The notes beneath the pieces are model-generated. The model was not told where the DNA came from. It was given only the letters and a program-made list of their open reading frames with translations, and made no database searches. The position numbers and the translations under genes are program-made. Of a DNA stretch of 64,000 nucleotides, positions 26,873 to 36,046 are shown one piece after another (within the stretch, counting starts at the first letter, position 1; every line of letters starts with the position of its first letter). The stretch is from Flavobacterium aerium (GTDB lineage: Bacteria > Bacteroidota > Bacteroidia > Flavobacteriales > Flavobacteriaceae). The stretch is taken from contig NZ_JARQWR010000002.1 in NCBI RefSeq assembly GCF_030766725.1, positions 248,001-312,000 on the forward strand. Direction: 5' to 3'.

Positions 26873-27949
26873 TTAAAACCACTTTTTTTGTTTGAAATAA
26901 TAAATCATTCCTACAATTATAGCAAGCATTACACCCAATACGATGAAATAACCATTGCGGTGATGTAATTCTGGAATGTTGTCAAAATTCATCCCATATA
27001 CTCCTACTATAAAGGTTAGCGGAATAAATATTGCCGAAACAATAGTAAGCGTCTTCATAATTTCATTCATCTTATGACCCTGCGAAGAAAAGAAAAAACT
27101 AGAAGTACTATCCAATGAAGTCATATCGTATTCAATTTGATCCAAAAGTTCGAGGCATTTTTGATGCAATCGAGAGAAAAAACTAATGTTAGAACGCCCT
27201 ATATAGTTTGCTTCATCCTCATGATGAATATTTTTAATATTGAAAAGAGCATCTTTCAGAGGCGTTACAGACCGTTTCAAAAAGTTCATATTCTCACGAA
27301 GCTTTTCAATATCCTCTAGAATTTTACGATCATCACTAGTTTTTGCAATGAGCATTAAATCCTCAATTTTATCTTCATTACTTTCAATCGTAATATAGAA
27401 GTTTTCCATTACAGCTTCTAACATGAGATACAATAAGTAATCGGCTTTCTTTTTTCGTACAATACCGCTGTGTGTACGGATTCGCTCTCGAATGTGGGTG
27501 AAAAAGTCCCCTCTTTTTTCCTGAAAAGAAACAAGAATATTATCTTTTAATAAAAAACTGATTTGCTCCATCTGGATGCTATCATCATTTTTATTATCAT
27601 CTGGTAAAATAGATTTAATACTGAAAAATAGAATATCGTTTAGACTTTCCATTTTAGTCCTACGCGTTGTATTCAGGATATCCCCTATTACATAACTTTC
27701 GACCTCTAGAAATTCTCCTATTTTTTGTATTGTATTGGCATCATTCAAACCATGAATGTTGAGCCACATAATTTTATCCGATTTGATTCGATCAGGAACC
27801 TCACTCAGTTTTAAATCCTTGTATTCCTTATAATCTTCCTCATCATACACAAATAATTGTATTTCAGTAGGATGATCCTTATAGATACCCGTGTACTCGT
27901 AATTACTAGGTTGAACTTTCTTTACCTTTCTATATTTTATCCTTCTCAA
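26873..27949 (-). CDS. corA: CorA family magnesium/cobalt transporter
   Basis: A 358-residue inner-membrane divalent cation channel. The large cytosolic N-terminal domain is followed by two C-terminal membrane helices; the first ends with the signature YGMNFDNIPELHH (about residue 320), the pore motif of CorA. The protein ends in a basic tail (YFKQKKWF). The start codon is TTG at 27949 (MRRIKYRKVKK); an in-frame stop lies a few codons upstream and the next in-frame ATG is too far inside the conserved domain. It is divergent from hutI. Confidence 0.93.
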   Translation of the reverse strand: MRRIKYRKVKKVQPSNYEYTGIYKDHPTEIQLFVYDEEDYKEYKDLKLSEVPDRIKSDKIMWLNIHGLNDANTIQKIGEFLEVESYVIGDILNTTRRTKMESLNDILFFSIKSILPDDNKNDDSIQMEQISFLLKDNILVSFQEKRGDFFTHIRERIRTHSGIVRKKKADYLLYLMLEAVMENFYITIESNEDKIEDLMLIAKTSDDRKILEDIEKLRENMNFLKRSVTPLKDALFNIKNIHHEDEANYIGRSNISFFSRLHQKCLELLDQIEYDMTSLDSTSSFFFSSQGHKMNEIMKTLTIVSAIFIPLTFIVGVYGMNFDNIPELHHRNGYFIVLGVMLAIIVGMIYYFKQKKWF

Positions 27950-28018
27950 GCTAACAGATTTTTATATAAAAATAAGGGTTTTTAATATTTCCACTCTATT
28001 TTTACAAAAAAATATTAC

Positions 28019-29257
28019 ATGAAAACCTTAATAATAAATATCAAAGAGCTTATTCAGGTTCGTGACACTGTTATTTCGAAGCTGTCTGGGTCAGAAATGA
28101 GCGTACTTCCAACTTTAAAAAATGCTTATTTACATATAATTGATGATTCGATTGCAGGTTATGGATTGATGGAAAATCTTCCAAAACTTGAAGCAGATGA
28201 AACGATAGATGCGATAGGGAAATCCGTTTTACCAACATGGTGTGATAGCCATACGCATATAGTTTATGCTGGAAATAGAGAACAAGAATTTGTTGATCGT
28301 ATCAATGGATTGAGTTATGAGGAAATAGCCAATCGTGGTGGCGGAATATTAAATTCTGCTAAAAAATTACAGGAAACATCCGAAGAAGACTTATACAAAC
28401 AGTCCAAAGGACGCTTGGAAGAAGTAATGCGTTTAGGAACTGGAGCTGTTGAAATTAAGTCAGGCTATGGATTAACGCTTGAAGCAGAAATGAAAATGCT
28501 TCGTGTAATTCGAAAATTAAAAGACAACTACCCTATTGCTATTAAAGCAACTTTTCTAGGAGCGCATGCATTTCCATTAGAATACAAAGAAAATCATCAA
28601 GGTTATATCGATTTGATTACCGAACAGATGATCCCTGCAATAGCCAAAGAAGAATTGGCAGATTATATTGATGCTTTCTTGGAAACAGGATATTTCTCAG
28701 TTGCAGAAACAGAACAAATTATGGATGCAGGAAACAAATACGGATTACCGGCTAAAATTCATGTGAATCAATTCACGATGATTGGCGGTATTGAAGCCTG
28801 TGTGAACAAAGGAGCTTTAACAGTTGATCATTTAGAAGTGGTGAATGATGCTGATATTGAAGCATTGAAAAATTCTTCTACTATGGCAGTAGCATTACCA
28901 ACATGTTCATACTTTATTAGTATCCCATATACGCCTGCTCGAAAAATGATTGATGCTGGATTACCTTTAGCGCTAGCTTCAGATTTTAATCCTGGAACAA
29001 CTCCTACAGGTAATATGAATTTTGTGGTGGCAACAGCCTGCATCAAAATGAAAATGACACCAGAAGAAGCTATAAATGCAGCTACGATAAATGGTGCTTA
29101 TGCTATGGATTTATCCCATTCACACGGTAGTATTACCGTTGGAAAAAAAGCAAATATCATTATTACAAAAGAAATACCATCCTATTATTTCATTCCGTAT
29201 GCTTTTGCAACCGATCATATTGATCGCGTGATGATTGAAGGAAAATTTATTAAATAA
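28019..29257 (+). CDS. hutI: Imidazolonepropionase
   Basis: A 412-residue metal-dependent amidohydrolase that opens 4-imidazolone-5-propanoate to N-formimidoyl-L-glutamate, the third step of histidine degradation. The metal ligands are in PTWCDSHTHIVYAGNR (H78, H80); other motifs are GGGILNSAKK, GTGAVEIKSGYGLTLEAE, the histidine in TVDHLEV and ASDFNPGTTPTGNM near the C terminus. Full length. It is followed by a terminator, then an oppositely oriented coiled-coil gene and the formimidoylglutamase gene, which acts on its product. Confidence 0.95.
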   Translation: MKTLIINIKELIQVRDTVISKLSGSEMSVLPTLKNAYLHIIDDSIAGYGLMENLPKLEADETIDAIGKSVLPTWCDSHTHIVYAGNREQEFVDRINGLSYEEIANRGGGILNSAKKLQETSEEDLYKQSKGRLEEVMRLGTGAVEIKSGYGLTLEAEMKMLRVIRKLKDNYPIAIKATFLGAHAFPLEYKENHQGYIDLITEQMIPAIAKEELADYIDAFLETGYFSVAETEQIMDAGNKYGLPAKIHVNQFTMIGGIEACVNKGALTVDHLEVVNDADIEALKNSSTMAVALPTCSYFISIPYTPARKMIDAGLPLALASDFNPGTTPTGNMNFVVATACIKMKMTPEEAINAATINGAYAMDLSHSHGSITVGKKANIIITKEIPSYYFIPYAFATDHIDRVMIEGKFIK

Positions 29258-29286
29258 AAAAAGGAGCTATTAAGCTCCTTTTTTAT
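29257..29286. terminator. Intrinsic terminator after hutI
   Basis: AAAAGGAGCT pairs with AGCTCCTTTT around ATTA with A- and T-runs on either side; it begins right at the hutI stop and can also serve the convergent gene ending at 29304. Confidence 0.85.
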
Positions 29287-29303
29287 GATTGAATTTTATT
29301 TGA

Positions 29304-30197
29304 TTATCTCAAAGAAAAACTTGTTTTAGAAACCATTTCTTTTCCGTCAAAAACGTTTACAAAGTAATTTCCTTTTTCGAAAGCTTCAGTTCCAGTTAAG
29401 TATTCACAAACATCAGTAGTTTTGTTGTCATATTTAACGACAGTTGTAAAGCTGTATGTTAAGTTTTGAGAACCAAAATTGATGATTTTTTTCTCACCTA
29501 AAACATTGTTTTTGCTATCAATGATTTGAACATAATATGTTTTGTCACCAGACTTAGCAATTTTGTTTTCAGCAATTGTGAAACAAACTTTTAATTTGTC
29601 AGCTCTACGAGCTTTTTCTGTAACGATTTGTTTTCCAGAAGAACGCTCTTTGATTGCTTCTGTTTTTAGGTTTAAGATAGAAAGAGCAGAAGCTTTCTCA
29701 ACAGTTTTAGATAAGTTCTCGTTTTGAACTACTAAAGTATCGTTGTAACGTTTTGTATCTGTTAAAACTGCTTGAGTACTATCTCTTTGTGTTGTTAATG
29801 CAGCATTTTGTTGTTTCAAAATGTCATTTTCTTTAATAAGGCCTTTCATGTCACGTTCTAATTTAACGTACTGATCTTTGTATTTTGCCATTGAAGCAGC
29901 ATCACCTTTGGATTTTTTTAAGTCCTCCATCAATTTAGTAACCTTATCACGCTCAGCAACCAATTCACTTGAAAGAGAAGTGTTTTCTGCAATTGCAGTA
30001 TCATACGTTGCTTTAAGAGTTTCTAAATCTTTTAAAACTGTTTCTTTCTCAGTCATAAGAGTATTCTCTTTTGTAGCTGAGTCATTACTCATTTTATACA
30101 TGTACGCTAAACTTCCTACTAGTAAAATAGCAAGGATAATAATAATCGCCTTCAGGCTTGAATTACTCTTTTGGGAGTCTAAATTTTGATTTTCCAT
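29304..30197 (-). CDS. Membrane-anchored coiled-coil protein of unknown function
   Basis: A 297-residue protein with a short polar N terminus, one membrane helix (SLKAIIIILAILLVGSLAYMY, about residues 15-35), a long heptad-like coiled coil (about 40-180, LETLKATYDTAIAENTSL onward) and a C-terminal beta-rich domain (about 195-297) with KVCFTIAENKIAKSGDKTYY and GNYFVNVFDGKEMVSKTSF. Homologues in flavobacteria are often labelled chromosome partitioning protein ParA, but no Walker motif is present here, so that name is wrong. The likely topology is an inner-membrane anchor with a periplasmic coiled coil. It sits between hutI and hutG but on the opposite strand; no functional link is evident. Confidence 0.8.
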   Translation of the reverse strand: MENQNLDSQKSNSSLKAIIIILAILLVGSLAYMYKMSNDSATKENTLMTEKETVLKDLETLKATYDTAIAENTSLSSELVAERDKVTKLMEDLKKSKGDAASMAKYKDQYVKLERDMKGLIKENDILKQQNAALTTQRDSTQAVLTDTKRYNDTLVVQNENLSKTVEKASALSILNLKTEAIKERSSGKQIVTEKARRADKLKVCFTIAENKIAKSGDKTYYVQIIDSKNNVLGEKKIINFGSQNLTYSFTTVVKYDNKTTDVCEYLTGTEAFEKGNYFVNVFDGKEMVSKTSFSLR

Positions 30198-30273
30198 GGT
30201 GTAAAATTTTTTATAAAAATAAATTAAATTGGGTAAATAGTTTAAGCATTAACGTAATTTTATATAAATATAG

Positions 30274-30281
30274 TATTTTTG
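30274..30281 (+). promoter_or_regulatory. Candidate -7 element of hutG
   Basis: TATTTTTG fits TAnnTTTG and lies 18 bases before the ATG at 30299. This supports the short start rather than the open frame that extends to 30158. No -33 TTG is seen. Confidence 0.45.
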
Positions 30282-30298
30282 AACTCTATAATTTTAAC

Positions 30299-31348
30299 AT
30301 GGAAAAACTTATTCGTTTTACAATCGCCGATTTAGCTAAGATTACCAACTACCGAAATGGTGAAATTAAATTTGGTGAAAGAATAGAAACTATACCCCCA
30401 GGTTCCGAAATATTGGATTATCTAACTGAATCTGAGGCTAAATATGTTTTATTTGGAATACCAGAAGACATTGGAATTCGCGCAAATTTAGGCCGTCCTG
30501 GCGCTGCAACGGCTTGGGATAGTGCTGTAAAATCAATTGTCAATATTCAAAACAATAAATTTTGTAAAGGAAGTCAACTCCTTATATTAGGTCATATTGA
30601 TGTAGCTGAAGAGATGACTCAGGCTGCTTCTTTAGACTTTAATGATAAAGATGAGCGCAAATTGCTCTTTAAATTAGTAGAAAAAGTAGATAAAGATGTT
30701 TCGCATATTGTCTTTAACATTATTAAAGCAGGAAAGATACCTATAATAATAGGTGGCGGACATAATAATGCCTACGGAAATATAAAAGGTGCTGCATTGG
30801 CAAATGGAAAACCCGTTAATGCAATTAATTTTGATGCCCATTCTGATTTCAGAATACTAGAAGGAAGACACAGTGGAAATGGATTCTCTTATGCATTTGA
30901 AGAAGGTTTTCTAAAAAAGTACTTTATCTTTGGCCTACATGAAAGCTATACCTCAAAGAGTGTATTGGATATCATGAAAAAAACAGAAGATCGCGTTCGC
31001 TACAATACGTATGATGAAATAGGAATTCGAAAAGAAAAACACTTCGAACAAGAAATGTTTCAAGCTTTGAATTTTATAAAATCTGAAAATTATGGTATCG
31101 AAATCGATTTGGATGCTATTCCAGGAATTGCGAGTAGTGCAATGACATTAAGTGGATTTTCAGTAGAAAATGTTCGTCAGTTTATACACTACTTTGGTCA
31201 AAACACCAATGCATCCTATTTGCATATCTGTGAAGGAGCACCAAATTTAGGAGAAGAAAAAAACAGCCATTTGGTTGGGAAATTAATAGGCTATTTAGTG
31301 ACCGATTTTATGAAATCTCACCAAGCTGCTTATGCAAAAATAGTATAA
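30299..31348 (+). CDS. hutG: Formimidoylglutamase (arginase/ureohydrolase family)
   Basis: A 349-residue ureohydrolase-family enzyme; by neighbourhood with hutI it most likely hydrolyses N-formimidoyl-L-glutamate to glutamate and formamide. The dimetal-site motifs are IIGGGHNNAYG, NFDAHSDFR and EIDLDAIPG, the equivalents of GGDHS, DAHxD and SxDxD of arginases. GGGHNN in place of GGDHS is typical of the Bacteroidota branch. Start at 30299 (MEKLIRFTIADLAK). The response-regulator gene follows after 13 bases on the same strand, so readthrough into it is possible. Confidence 0.85.
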   Translation: MEKLIRFTIADLAKITNYRNGEIKFGERIETIPPGSEILDYLTESEAKYVLFGIPEDIGIRANLGRPGAATAWDSAVKSIVNIQNNKFCKGSQLLILGHIDVAEEMTQAASLDFNDKDERKLLFKLVEKVDKDVSHIVFNIIKAGKIPIIIGGGHNNAYGNIKGAALANGKPVNAINFDAHSDFRILEGRHSGNGFSYAFEEGFLKKYFIFGLHESYTSKSVLDIMKKTEDRVRYNTYDEIGIRKEKHFEQEMFQALNFIKSENYGIEIDLDAIPGIASSAMTLSGFSVENVRQFIHYFGQNTNASYLHICEGAPNLGEEKNSHLVGKLIGYLVTDFMKSHQAAYAKIV

Positions 31349-31361
31349 AGAAAGTTAGATT

Positions 31362-32036
31362 ATGAATGTATTACTCATTGAAGACGATAATAGAATTAGT
31401 GATTTTGTTGTAAAAGGATTAGAAGAAAATGGTTTTTCTGTAACCTTAGCTACAACAGGTGAATCTGCTAGAGAAGTCATTGCCGAAAATGAGTGGGATA
31501 TTATTCTAATGGATATAATGCTTCCGGGAATAGACGGAATACAATTGACAAAATTGATTCGTTACAAAAAGAACCACACCCCTATTCTGGTTCTAAGTGC
31601 CTTGGGTGATGCCGATGATAAAGTGGCAGCATTAGATAGTGGCGCCGATGATTACCTTGTCAAACCTTTTCATTTTAAAGAGTTGATTTCCAGAATTAAT
31701 GCGTTAACCCGCAGAACTAAATTTAATTATCAGGAAAAAGAACAAATCTATTTCTGTGACACATTAAAAGTCAATTTGGAAGAACATCTGGTAACAAGAG
31801 ATGATGTGGTGATTGACTTGTCACCAAGAGAATACCGTTTATTACTCTTTCTTTTAGAAAATAAAAATAAAGTATTATCCCGAACACAAATCTTAAATAC
31901 CGTGTGGGGAATTAATTATGATAACAATACCAATGTTGTTGATGTATATATATCCTATTTGAGGAATAAAATTGATGAAAACTCAAAGAAATTAATACAG
32001 ACAATCAAAGGAACAGGTTATATGATTAGAGATTAA
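31362..32036 (+). CDS. OmpR-family response regulator of the adjacent efflux operon
   Basis: A 224-residue two-component response regulator. The receiver domain has the acidic pair EDD (residues 7-9), the phospho-acceptor D51 in DIILMDIMLPGIDG and the conserved lysine in DYLVKPFHFKEL. The C-terminal winged helix (about 130-224) ends with VVDVYISYLRNKID and IQTIKGTGYMIRD, typical of OmpR/PhoB. It is followed by its sensor kinase (37 bases) and then a heavy-metal-type RND operon, so by analogy with CusR/CzcR it probably controls that operon. Three direct repeats with 22-bp phasing upstream of the efflux genes are the candidate binding site. Confidence 0.93.
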   Translation: MNVLLIEDDNRISDFVVKGLEENGFSVTLATTGESAREVIAENEWDIILMDIMLPGIDGIQLTKLIRYKKNHTPILVLSALGDADDKVAALDSGADDYLVKPFHFKELISRINALTRRTKFNYQEKEQIYFCDTLKVNLEEHLVTRDDVVIDLSPREYRLLLFLLENKNKVLSRTQILNTVWGINYDNNTNVVDVYISYLRNKIDENSKKLIQTIKGTGYMIRD

Positions 32037-32073
32037 ACCTTTCTGAATACGATTACATTAAAATAGATTTATT

Positions 32074-33432
32074 ATGAAAATTAGGCACCGATTAACCCTA
32101 ATATCGTCCTTGACTTTTGGAATTGTTTTTACAATTGCCTCTATCATAATATATTTTGTTTTTTATAATAGTTCAGAGAAAATAATCTTTAATGAGTTGC
32201 AAAAAACGACACTTTTAACGGCTGTTTTTTATCTTGAAGAAGATGAATTACCAAAGAGTGAACACAAAGAAATTAAGCAACAATTTAAAGAAAATGTGCA
32301 AAAAGCACAGGTCAAAATCTACGATGAAAACGATAATATAAAATTTGGAAATAAAGAAAAAGACACCATAATTTCAGTTAAAGTATTAGATAAAGTAAGG
32401 AAGCATAAAAAGATATATTTCAAAGCAAATCAGTTTTATTATTACGGTATATTTTATCCAGATAACCAAGGTGATTTTGTGGTTTTTTTGAAATCCCATA
32501 ATGAGTTTTTTCACTCCCAGAGTAATCAACTTTTAATAATATTAGTTACGGTATTAATTGTCGGTTTATTGATTATTTTTCTACTCAGTCATCGATTGTC
32601 AAATATTGCCTACCGCCCTATTACAACGATTATCAACCAAGTAAATTCCATTGAACCGGAATCCCTAAATAAACCCATAATATCATCCAATACGAATGAT
32701 GAAGTACAAGATTTGATTAATACATTCAATAACCTTTTACTCCGTTTATCCGATACGTTTGTGATCCAGAAAAATTTCATCAATTATGTATCGCATGAAT
32801 TTAAAACACCATTAGCTTCGATCTCTGGGAATTTGGAAGTATTTGCTTTGAAGGATCGTACGACAGAAGAATACCATCAGGTAGCCAATGAAGTATTGGA
32901 TAATGTATATCATATAGAAGAAATATTGAATACATTAATGATGATTTCAGGACTGAGAACTGTGAATACAGAAAAAGAGCACTTCAGAGTTGATGAATTA
33001 ATATGGGACATCATTGAAAAATTAGCAGAATCCCATCCTATCGAGAAGAACAAGATTCAGGTTTTAATTGAAATTGAACAACAAGATTTGTTAATAGTAA
33101 AAGGAAGCAGCATGCAAATCCAGCTAGCTTTGTACAATTTGATTGAAAATGCAAAAAAATATTCCGATCAGAAGCCTATTAAGATTAGTTTGTCCGAAGT
33201 AGATAACCAATTGAGAATTAGTATTCAAGATTATGGTAAAGGTATTAGTGAAGAAGAACTGCGTTTTATCCAACAACCTTTCTATAGAGGAAAGAACGTT
33301 GGAAACATAAAAGGAAACGGAATAGGTCTATCACTAGCGACATTAATCTTTAAACAGAATAATATTTCTTTCCAAATAACCTCCGAAGAAAATAAGGGAA
33401 CTCTGATACAATTGATATTCCCAAAACTCTAA
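32074..33432 (+). CDS. Sensor histidine kinase of the adjacent efflux operon
   Basis: A 452-residue membrane sensor kinase. Two membrane helices (about residues 10-30 and 152-172) bracket a periplasmic domain of about 120 residues that has no recognisable metal-binding cluster. A HAMP-like linker (YRPITTIINQVNSI) follows, then the phospho-acceptor H241 in NYVSHEFKTPLASISGN, the N box LYNLIENAKKYS and the G boxes DYGKGIS and GNGIGLSLA. It is co-transcribed with the response regulator. The signal it senses is inferred to be a heavy metal from the neighbouring RND genes only. Confidence 0.92.
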   Translation: MKIRHRLTLISSLTFGIVFTIASIIIYFVFYNSSEKIIFNELQKTTLLTAVFYLEEDELPKSEHKEIKQQFKENVQKAQVKIYDENDNIKFGNKEKDTIISVKVLDKVRKHKKIYFKANQFYYYGIFYPDNQGDFVVFLKSHNEFFHSQSNQLLIILVTVLIVGLLIIFLLSHRLSNIAYRPITTIINQVNSIEPESLNKPIISSNTNDEVQDLINTFNNLLLRLSDTFVIQKNFINYVSHEFKTPLASISGNLEVFALKDRTTEEYHQVANEVLDNVYHIEEILNTLMMISGLRTVNTEKEHFRVDELIWDIIEKLAESHPIEKNKIQVLIEIEQQDLLIVKGSSMQIQLALYNLIENAKKYSDQKPIKISLSEVDNQLRISIQDYGKGISEEELRFIQQPFYRGKNVGNIKGNGIGLSLATLIFKQNNISFQITSEENKGTLIQLIFPKL

Positions 33433-33437
33433 TCGTT

Positions 33438-33492
33438 TTCTAATGTAGACTTAAAGTACTTCTAATGTAGGTCAAATAAGGTTGTAATCTAT
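33438..33492 (+). promoter_or_regulatory. Candidate response-regulator operator: three direct repeats in 22-bp phase
   Basis: TTCTAATGTAG occurs exactly at 33438-33448 and 33460-33470, and a degenerate copy (TTGTAATCTAT, 8 of 11 identical) at 33482-33492. Start-to-start distance is 22 bases each time, two turns of the helix, as expected for tandem OmpR-family dimers. The array lies directly upstream of a -7 element and the TolC-like gene. Confidence 0.7.
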
Positions 33493-33498
33493 CTGTAA

Positions 33499-33506
33499 TA
33501 GATTTG
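33499..33506 (+). promoter_or_regulatory. -7 element of the RND efflux operon
   Basis: TAGATTTG fits TAnnTTTG. The nearest TTG (33482-33484, 14 bases away) is inside the third operator repeat and is closer than usual, consistent with an activator-dependent promoter. Confidence 0.55.
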
Positions 33507-33528
33507 TACCAATTAAAAAAGACTTATT

Positions 33529-34818
33529 TTGAAACGTATTTTTATTAGCGCATTGCTTCTCGTTGCAGGGCTAAATCATTTGGGAGCACAAACGTTGCAA
33601 ACCAGTGATACCTTAACGTATACCCGAGCACAAGCAGAGACGGTTTTTCTAAAACAAAATTTAAAATTAATTGCAGAAAAACTGAATATTGATCAGGCTG
33701 AAGCACAAGTGATTCAGGCAAAATTATGGCCTAATCCAAATTTATCAGTCAGTGAAATTAATCTTTGGAAAAACTCTACTGCAGAACAACTCCCTCCTAT
33801 TTCTGGAAACTTTGGTAAAACCTCAGAGATCTCTGTTGGTTTAGAACAGCTAATTATTACAGCTGGAAAGAGAAAGAAAATGGTGGCTATGGAAAAAGTA
33901 GCCGTTGAAAAGACAAAACAATACTTTGAAGATTTTCTTAGAAATCTGAAAATTGAATTTAGAAATAATCTGACTAAACTTCAATATACTCAGGCAGAAC
34001 AAGCAGTTTATTCTAAACAATTGGCTTCAATTCAAAAATTACTGAATGCCTATAACAATCAGTTAAAGCAAGGAAATATCAGTAAAAGCGAATACATCCG
34101 ATTGAAAGCCTCAGAATTAGAATTCCTTAAAGAAATTAGCGATCTACAAAAAGATAACAATCAAGTTCAAAAGGAATTGAAAGGCTTAATGAATTTACCT
34201 GCAAATAGTTTTATTAAGATTAGTGAAGAAGGTTTTGTTCCCGATCTAACTAAAATTGAGCATTTAAACATCGTAACACTTACACAAGAAGCTTTAAAAA
34301 ACAGACCGGATGTAAAAGCATCTGTATTAGAACAAGAATACAGTAATAACCTCTATAAATATGAACGTGCCCAAAGAACACCGGATGTTACTTTGCAAGC
34401 TAGTTATGATCGTGGTGGTAATATTATGAGAGATTTTGTTGGATTTGGATTTGCAATGGACTTACCCTTTTTTAGTCGTAATCAAGGTAATATAAAGTCA
34501 GCCAAAGTAAGTATTGAGAAAAGTAATATCATGGCTGAACAGAAAAATAACGAAGCACAATCAGAAATAATGCAAAGTTATCAGGATTTATTAATTACAG
34601 AAAGACTGTATAAAAGTGTCGATAGTACGTATGAATCAGACTTAGACAAATTATTAGAAAGTCATTTAAAAAACTTTGCACAAAGAAACATCAGCATGCT
34701 TGAATACCTTGACTTTGTGAATGCCTATTTAGAAAACAAAAAAATCATTTTAGGCAGTAAAAAAGAATTGAACGAGCATTTTGAAGAATTACAGTTCAAT
34801 GTTGGAAAAGAATTATAA
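33529..34818 (+). CDS. TolC family outer-membrane efflux protein (CzcC/CusC-like)
   Basis: A 429-residue outer-membrane channel subunit with signal peptide (FISALLLVAGLNHLGAQ), two repeats of long coiled-coil helices (IDQAEAQVIQAKLWPNPNLSV in the first; EQEYSNNLYKYERAQRTPDV in the second) and the short barrel strands between them. It forms the outer part of a tripartite RND pump with the next two genes. The start codon is TTG at 33529; no ATG lies between the promoter and the signal peptide, so TTG is well supported. It is the first gene of a three-gene operon under the phased operator. Confidence 0.9.
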   Translation: MKRIFISALLLVAGLNHLGAQTLQTSDTLTYTRAQAETVFLKQNLKLIAEKLNIDQAEAQVIQAKLWPNPNLSVSEINLWKNSTAEQLPPISGNFGKTSEISVGLEQLIITAGKRKKMVAMEKVAVEKTKQYFEDFLRNLKIEFRNNLTKLQYTQAEQAVYSKQLASIQKLLNAYNNQLKQGNISKSEYIRLKASELEFLKEISDLQKDNNQVQKELKGLMNLPANSFIKISEEGFVPDLTKIEHLNIVTLTQEALKNRPDVKASVLEQEYSNNLYKYERAQRTPDVTLQASYDRGGNIMRDFVGFGFAMDLPFFSRNQGNIKSAKVSIEKSNIMAEQKNNEAQSEIMQSYQDLLITERLYKSVDSTYESDLDKLLESHLKNFAQRNISMLEYLDFVNAYLENKKIILGSKKELNEHFEELQFNVGKEL

Positions 34819-34860
34819 TAAAGGCCTATATAACTTATACAGTATTTAAAAATCAAAGAA

Positions 34861-35952
34861 ATGAAATATACGATAACCTCAATTTCCTTACTCGCTATAC
34901 TATTCCTTCAAAGTTGTCAACATAAAGAGGAAAAAGCTCCTGTAGAGGATAAAAAATTCTGTATCGATGCAGAACTGAAAAGTAAGATTAAAATTGATAC
35001 ATTAACAAAATCACCTATTACAGAAACCCTGACGCTAACAGGTAATGTAACTTACAATACAGATAACATGGTTCAGTTTGTAAGTTTAATCAGTGGTGTG
35101 GTAACCAATACTTATTTCTCATTAGGAGATTATGTAAAAAAAGGACAAGTTTTAGCGGAAATTAAAAGTACAGAATTAAACGGACTGCAATCGGAAAGCC
35201 GTTCGCTACAATCTCAATTGCAAGTAGCACAAAGACAATTGGCAGCAACAAAATCAATGTTTCAAGATGGAATTGCATCACAAAAAGATTTGCTTTCTGC
35301 CGAAAATGATGTGAATGTATTGAAATCATCTTTAGAAAACACTCGAGAGAATTTATCGCTATATAGCGCTAGTGCAGAGAAATCAGTGTTTCAGATTAAA
35401 GCACCAACAGATGGTTATATTGTTGAAAAAAAGATGAGTTCTGGAATGCAAATTTCTTCAGAAACAGAATCACTGTTTACAATATCAAATCTAAATGAAG
35501 TATGGGTAATGGTTAATATTTACGCAACAAACATGCAGAATATTAAAGAGAATATGGAAGTCAAGATTAAGATGTTAGCTTATCCAGATGAAACATTTAC
35601 GGGTAAAATCTCATCATTGTCAAATGTATTTGATTCTGAAGAACGCGTTTTAAAAGCTAGAATTGTGATGAAAAATCCAAATCTAAAATTAAAGCCAGGA
35701 ATGTCTGCTGATATTATTATCGATAAAGAAATATCACATGAACAAGCAATTGCTGTACCAAACAAAGCTGTGATATTTGATGATAATCGCAACTACTTAT
35801 TGTTCTACAAAGACGATTGTAATCTTGAAATTAGAGAAGTAGAACCTTCAGCTAAAAATGATGAAGTAGTTTATTTTGATAAAGGGATTCAGGAAAATGA
35901 AAAAATCATTACGAAGAATCAGTTGTTAATTTACGAAAGACTCAAAAATTAA
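34861..35952 (+). CDS. Efflux RND transporter periplasmic adaptor (CzcB/CusB-like lipoprotein)
   Basis: A 363-residue membrane-fusion protein. The signal peptide ends in a lipobox (LFLQSC, C19), so it is lipid-anchored. Domain order is beta-barrel/lipoyl half (GDYVKKGQVLAEIKS), alpha-helical hairpin (LNGLQSESRSLQSQLQVAQR), second lipoyl half (FQIKAPTDGYIVEKKMSSG) and membrane-proximal domain (LKPGMSADIIID, AVPNKAVIFDD). It links the pump to the TolC-like channel. There is no His-rich N-terminal metal-binding extension as found in some CzcB proteins. It sits 42 bases after the channel gene. Confidence 0.92.
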   Translation: MKYTITSISLLAILFLQSCQHKEEKAPVEDKKFCIDAELKSKIKIDTLTKSPITETLTLTGNVTYNTDNMVQFVSLISGVVTNTYFSLGDYVKKGQVLAEIKSTELNGLQSESRSLQSQLQVAQRQLAATKSMFQDGIASQKDLLSAENDVNVLKSSLENTRENLSLYSASAEKSVFQIKAPTDGYIVEKKMSSGMQISSETESLFTISNLNEVWVMVNIYATNMQNIKENMEVKIKMLAYPDETFTGKISSLSNVFDSEERVLKARIVMKNPNLKLKPGMSADIIIDKEISHEQAIAVPNKAVIFDDNRNYLLFYKDDCNLEIREVEPSAKNDEVVYFDKGIQENEKIITKNQLLIYERLKN

Positions 35953-36046
35953 TACAATATCGCGCTATAGAATACAGTCTTCTGATGGGAAAACTACAGA
36001 AGCAATTTGGTAATGCGATAGATTTTAAACTTTAAACAAAATACAA

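Noticed and set aside
29304-30197. Label chromosome-partitioning ParA for the coiled-coil protein.
   Set aside because: No Walker A or B motif; the sequence is a membrane helix plus coiled coil.
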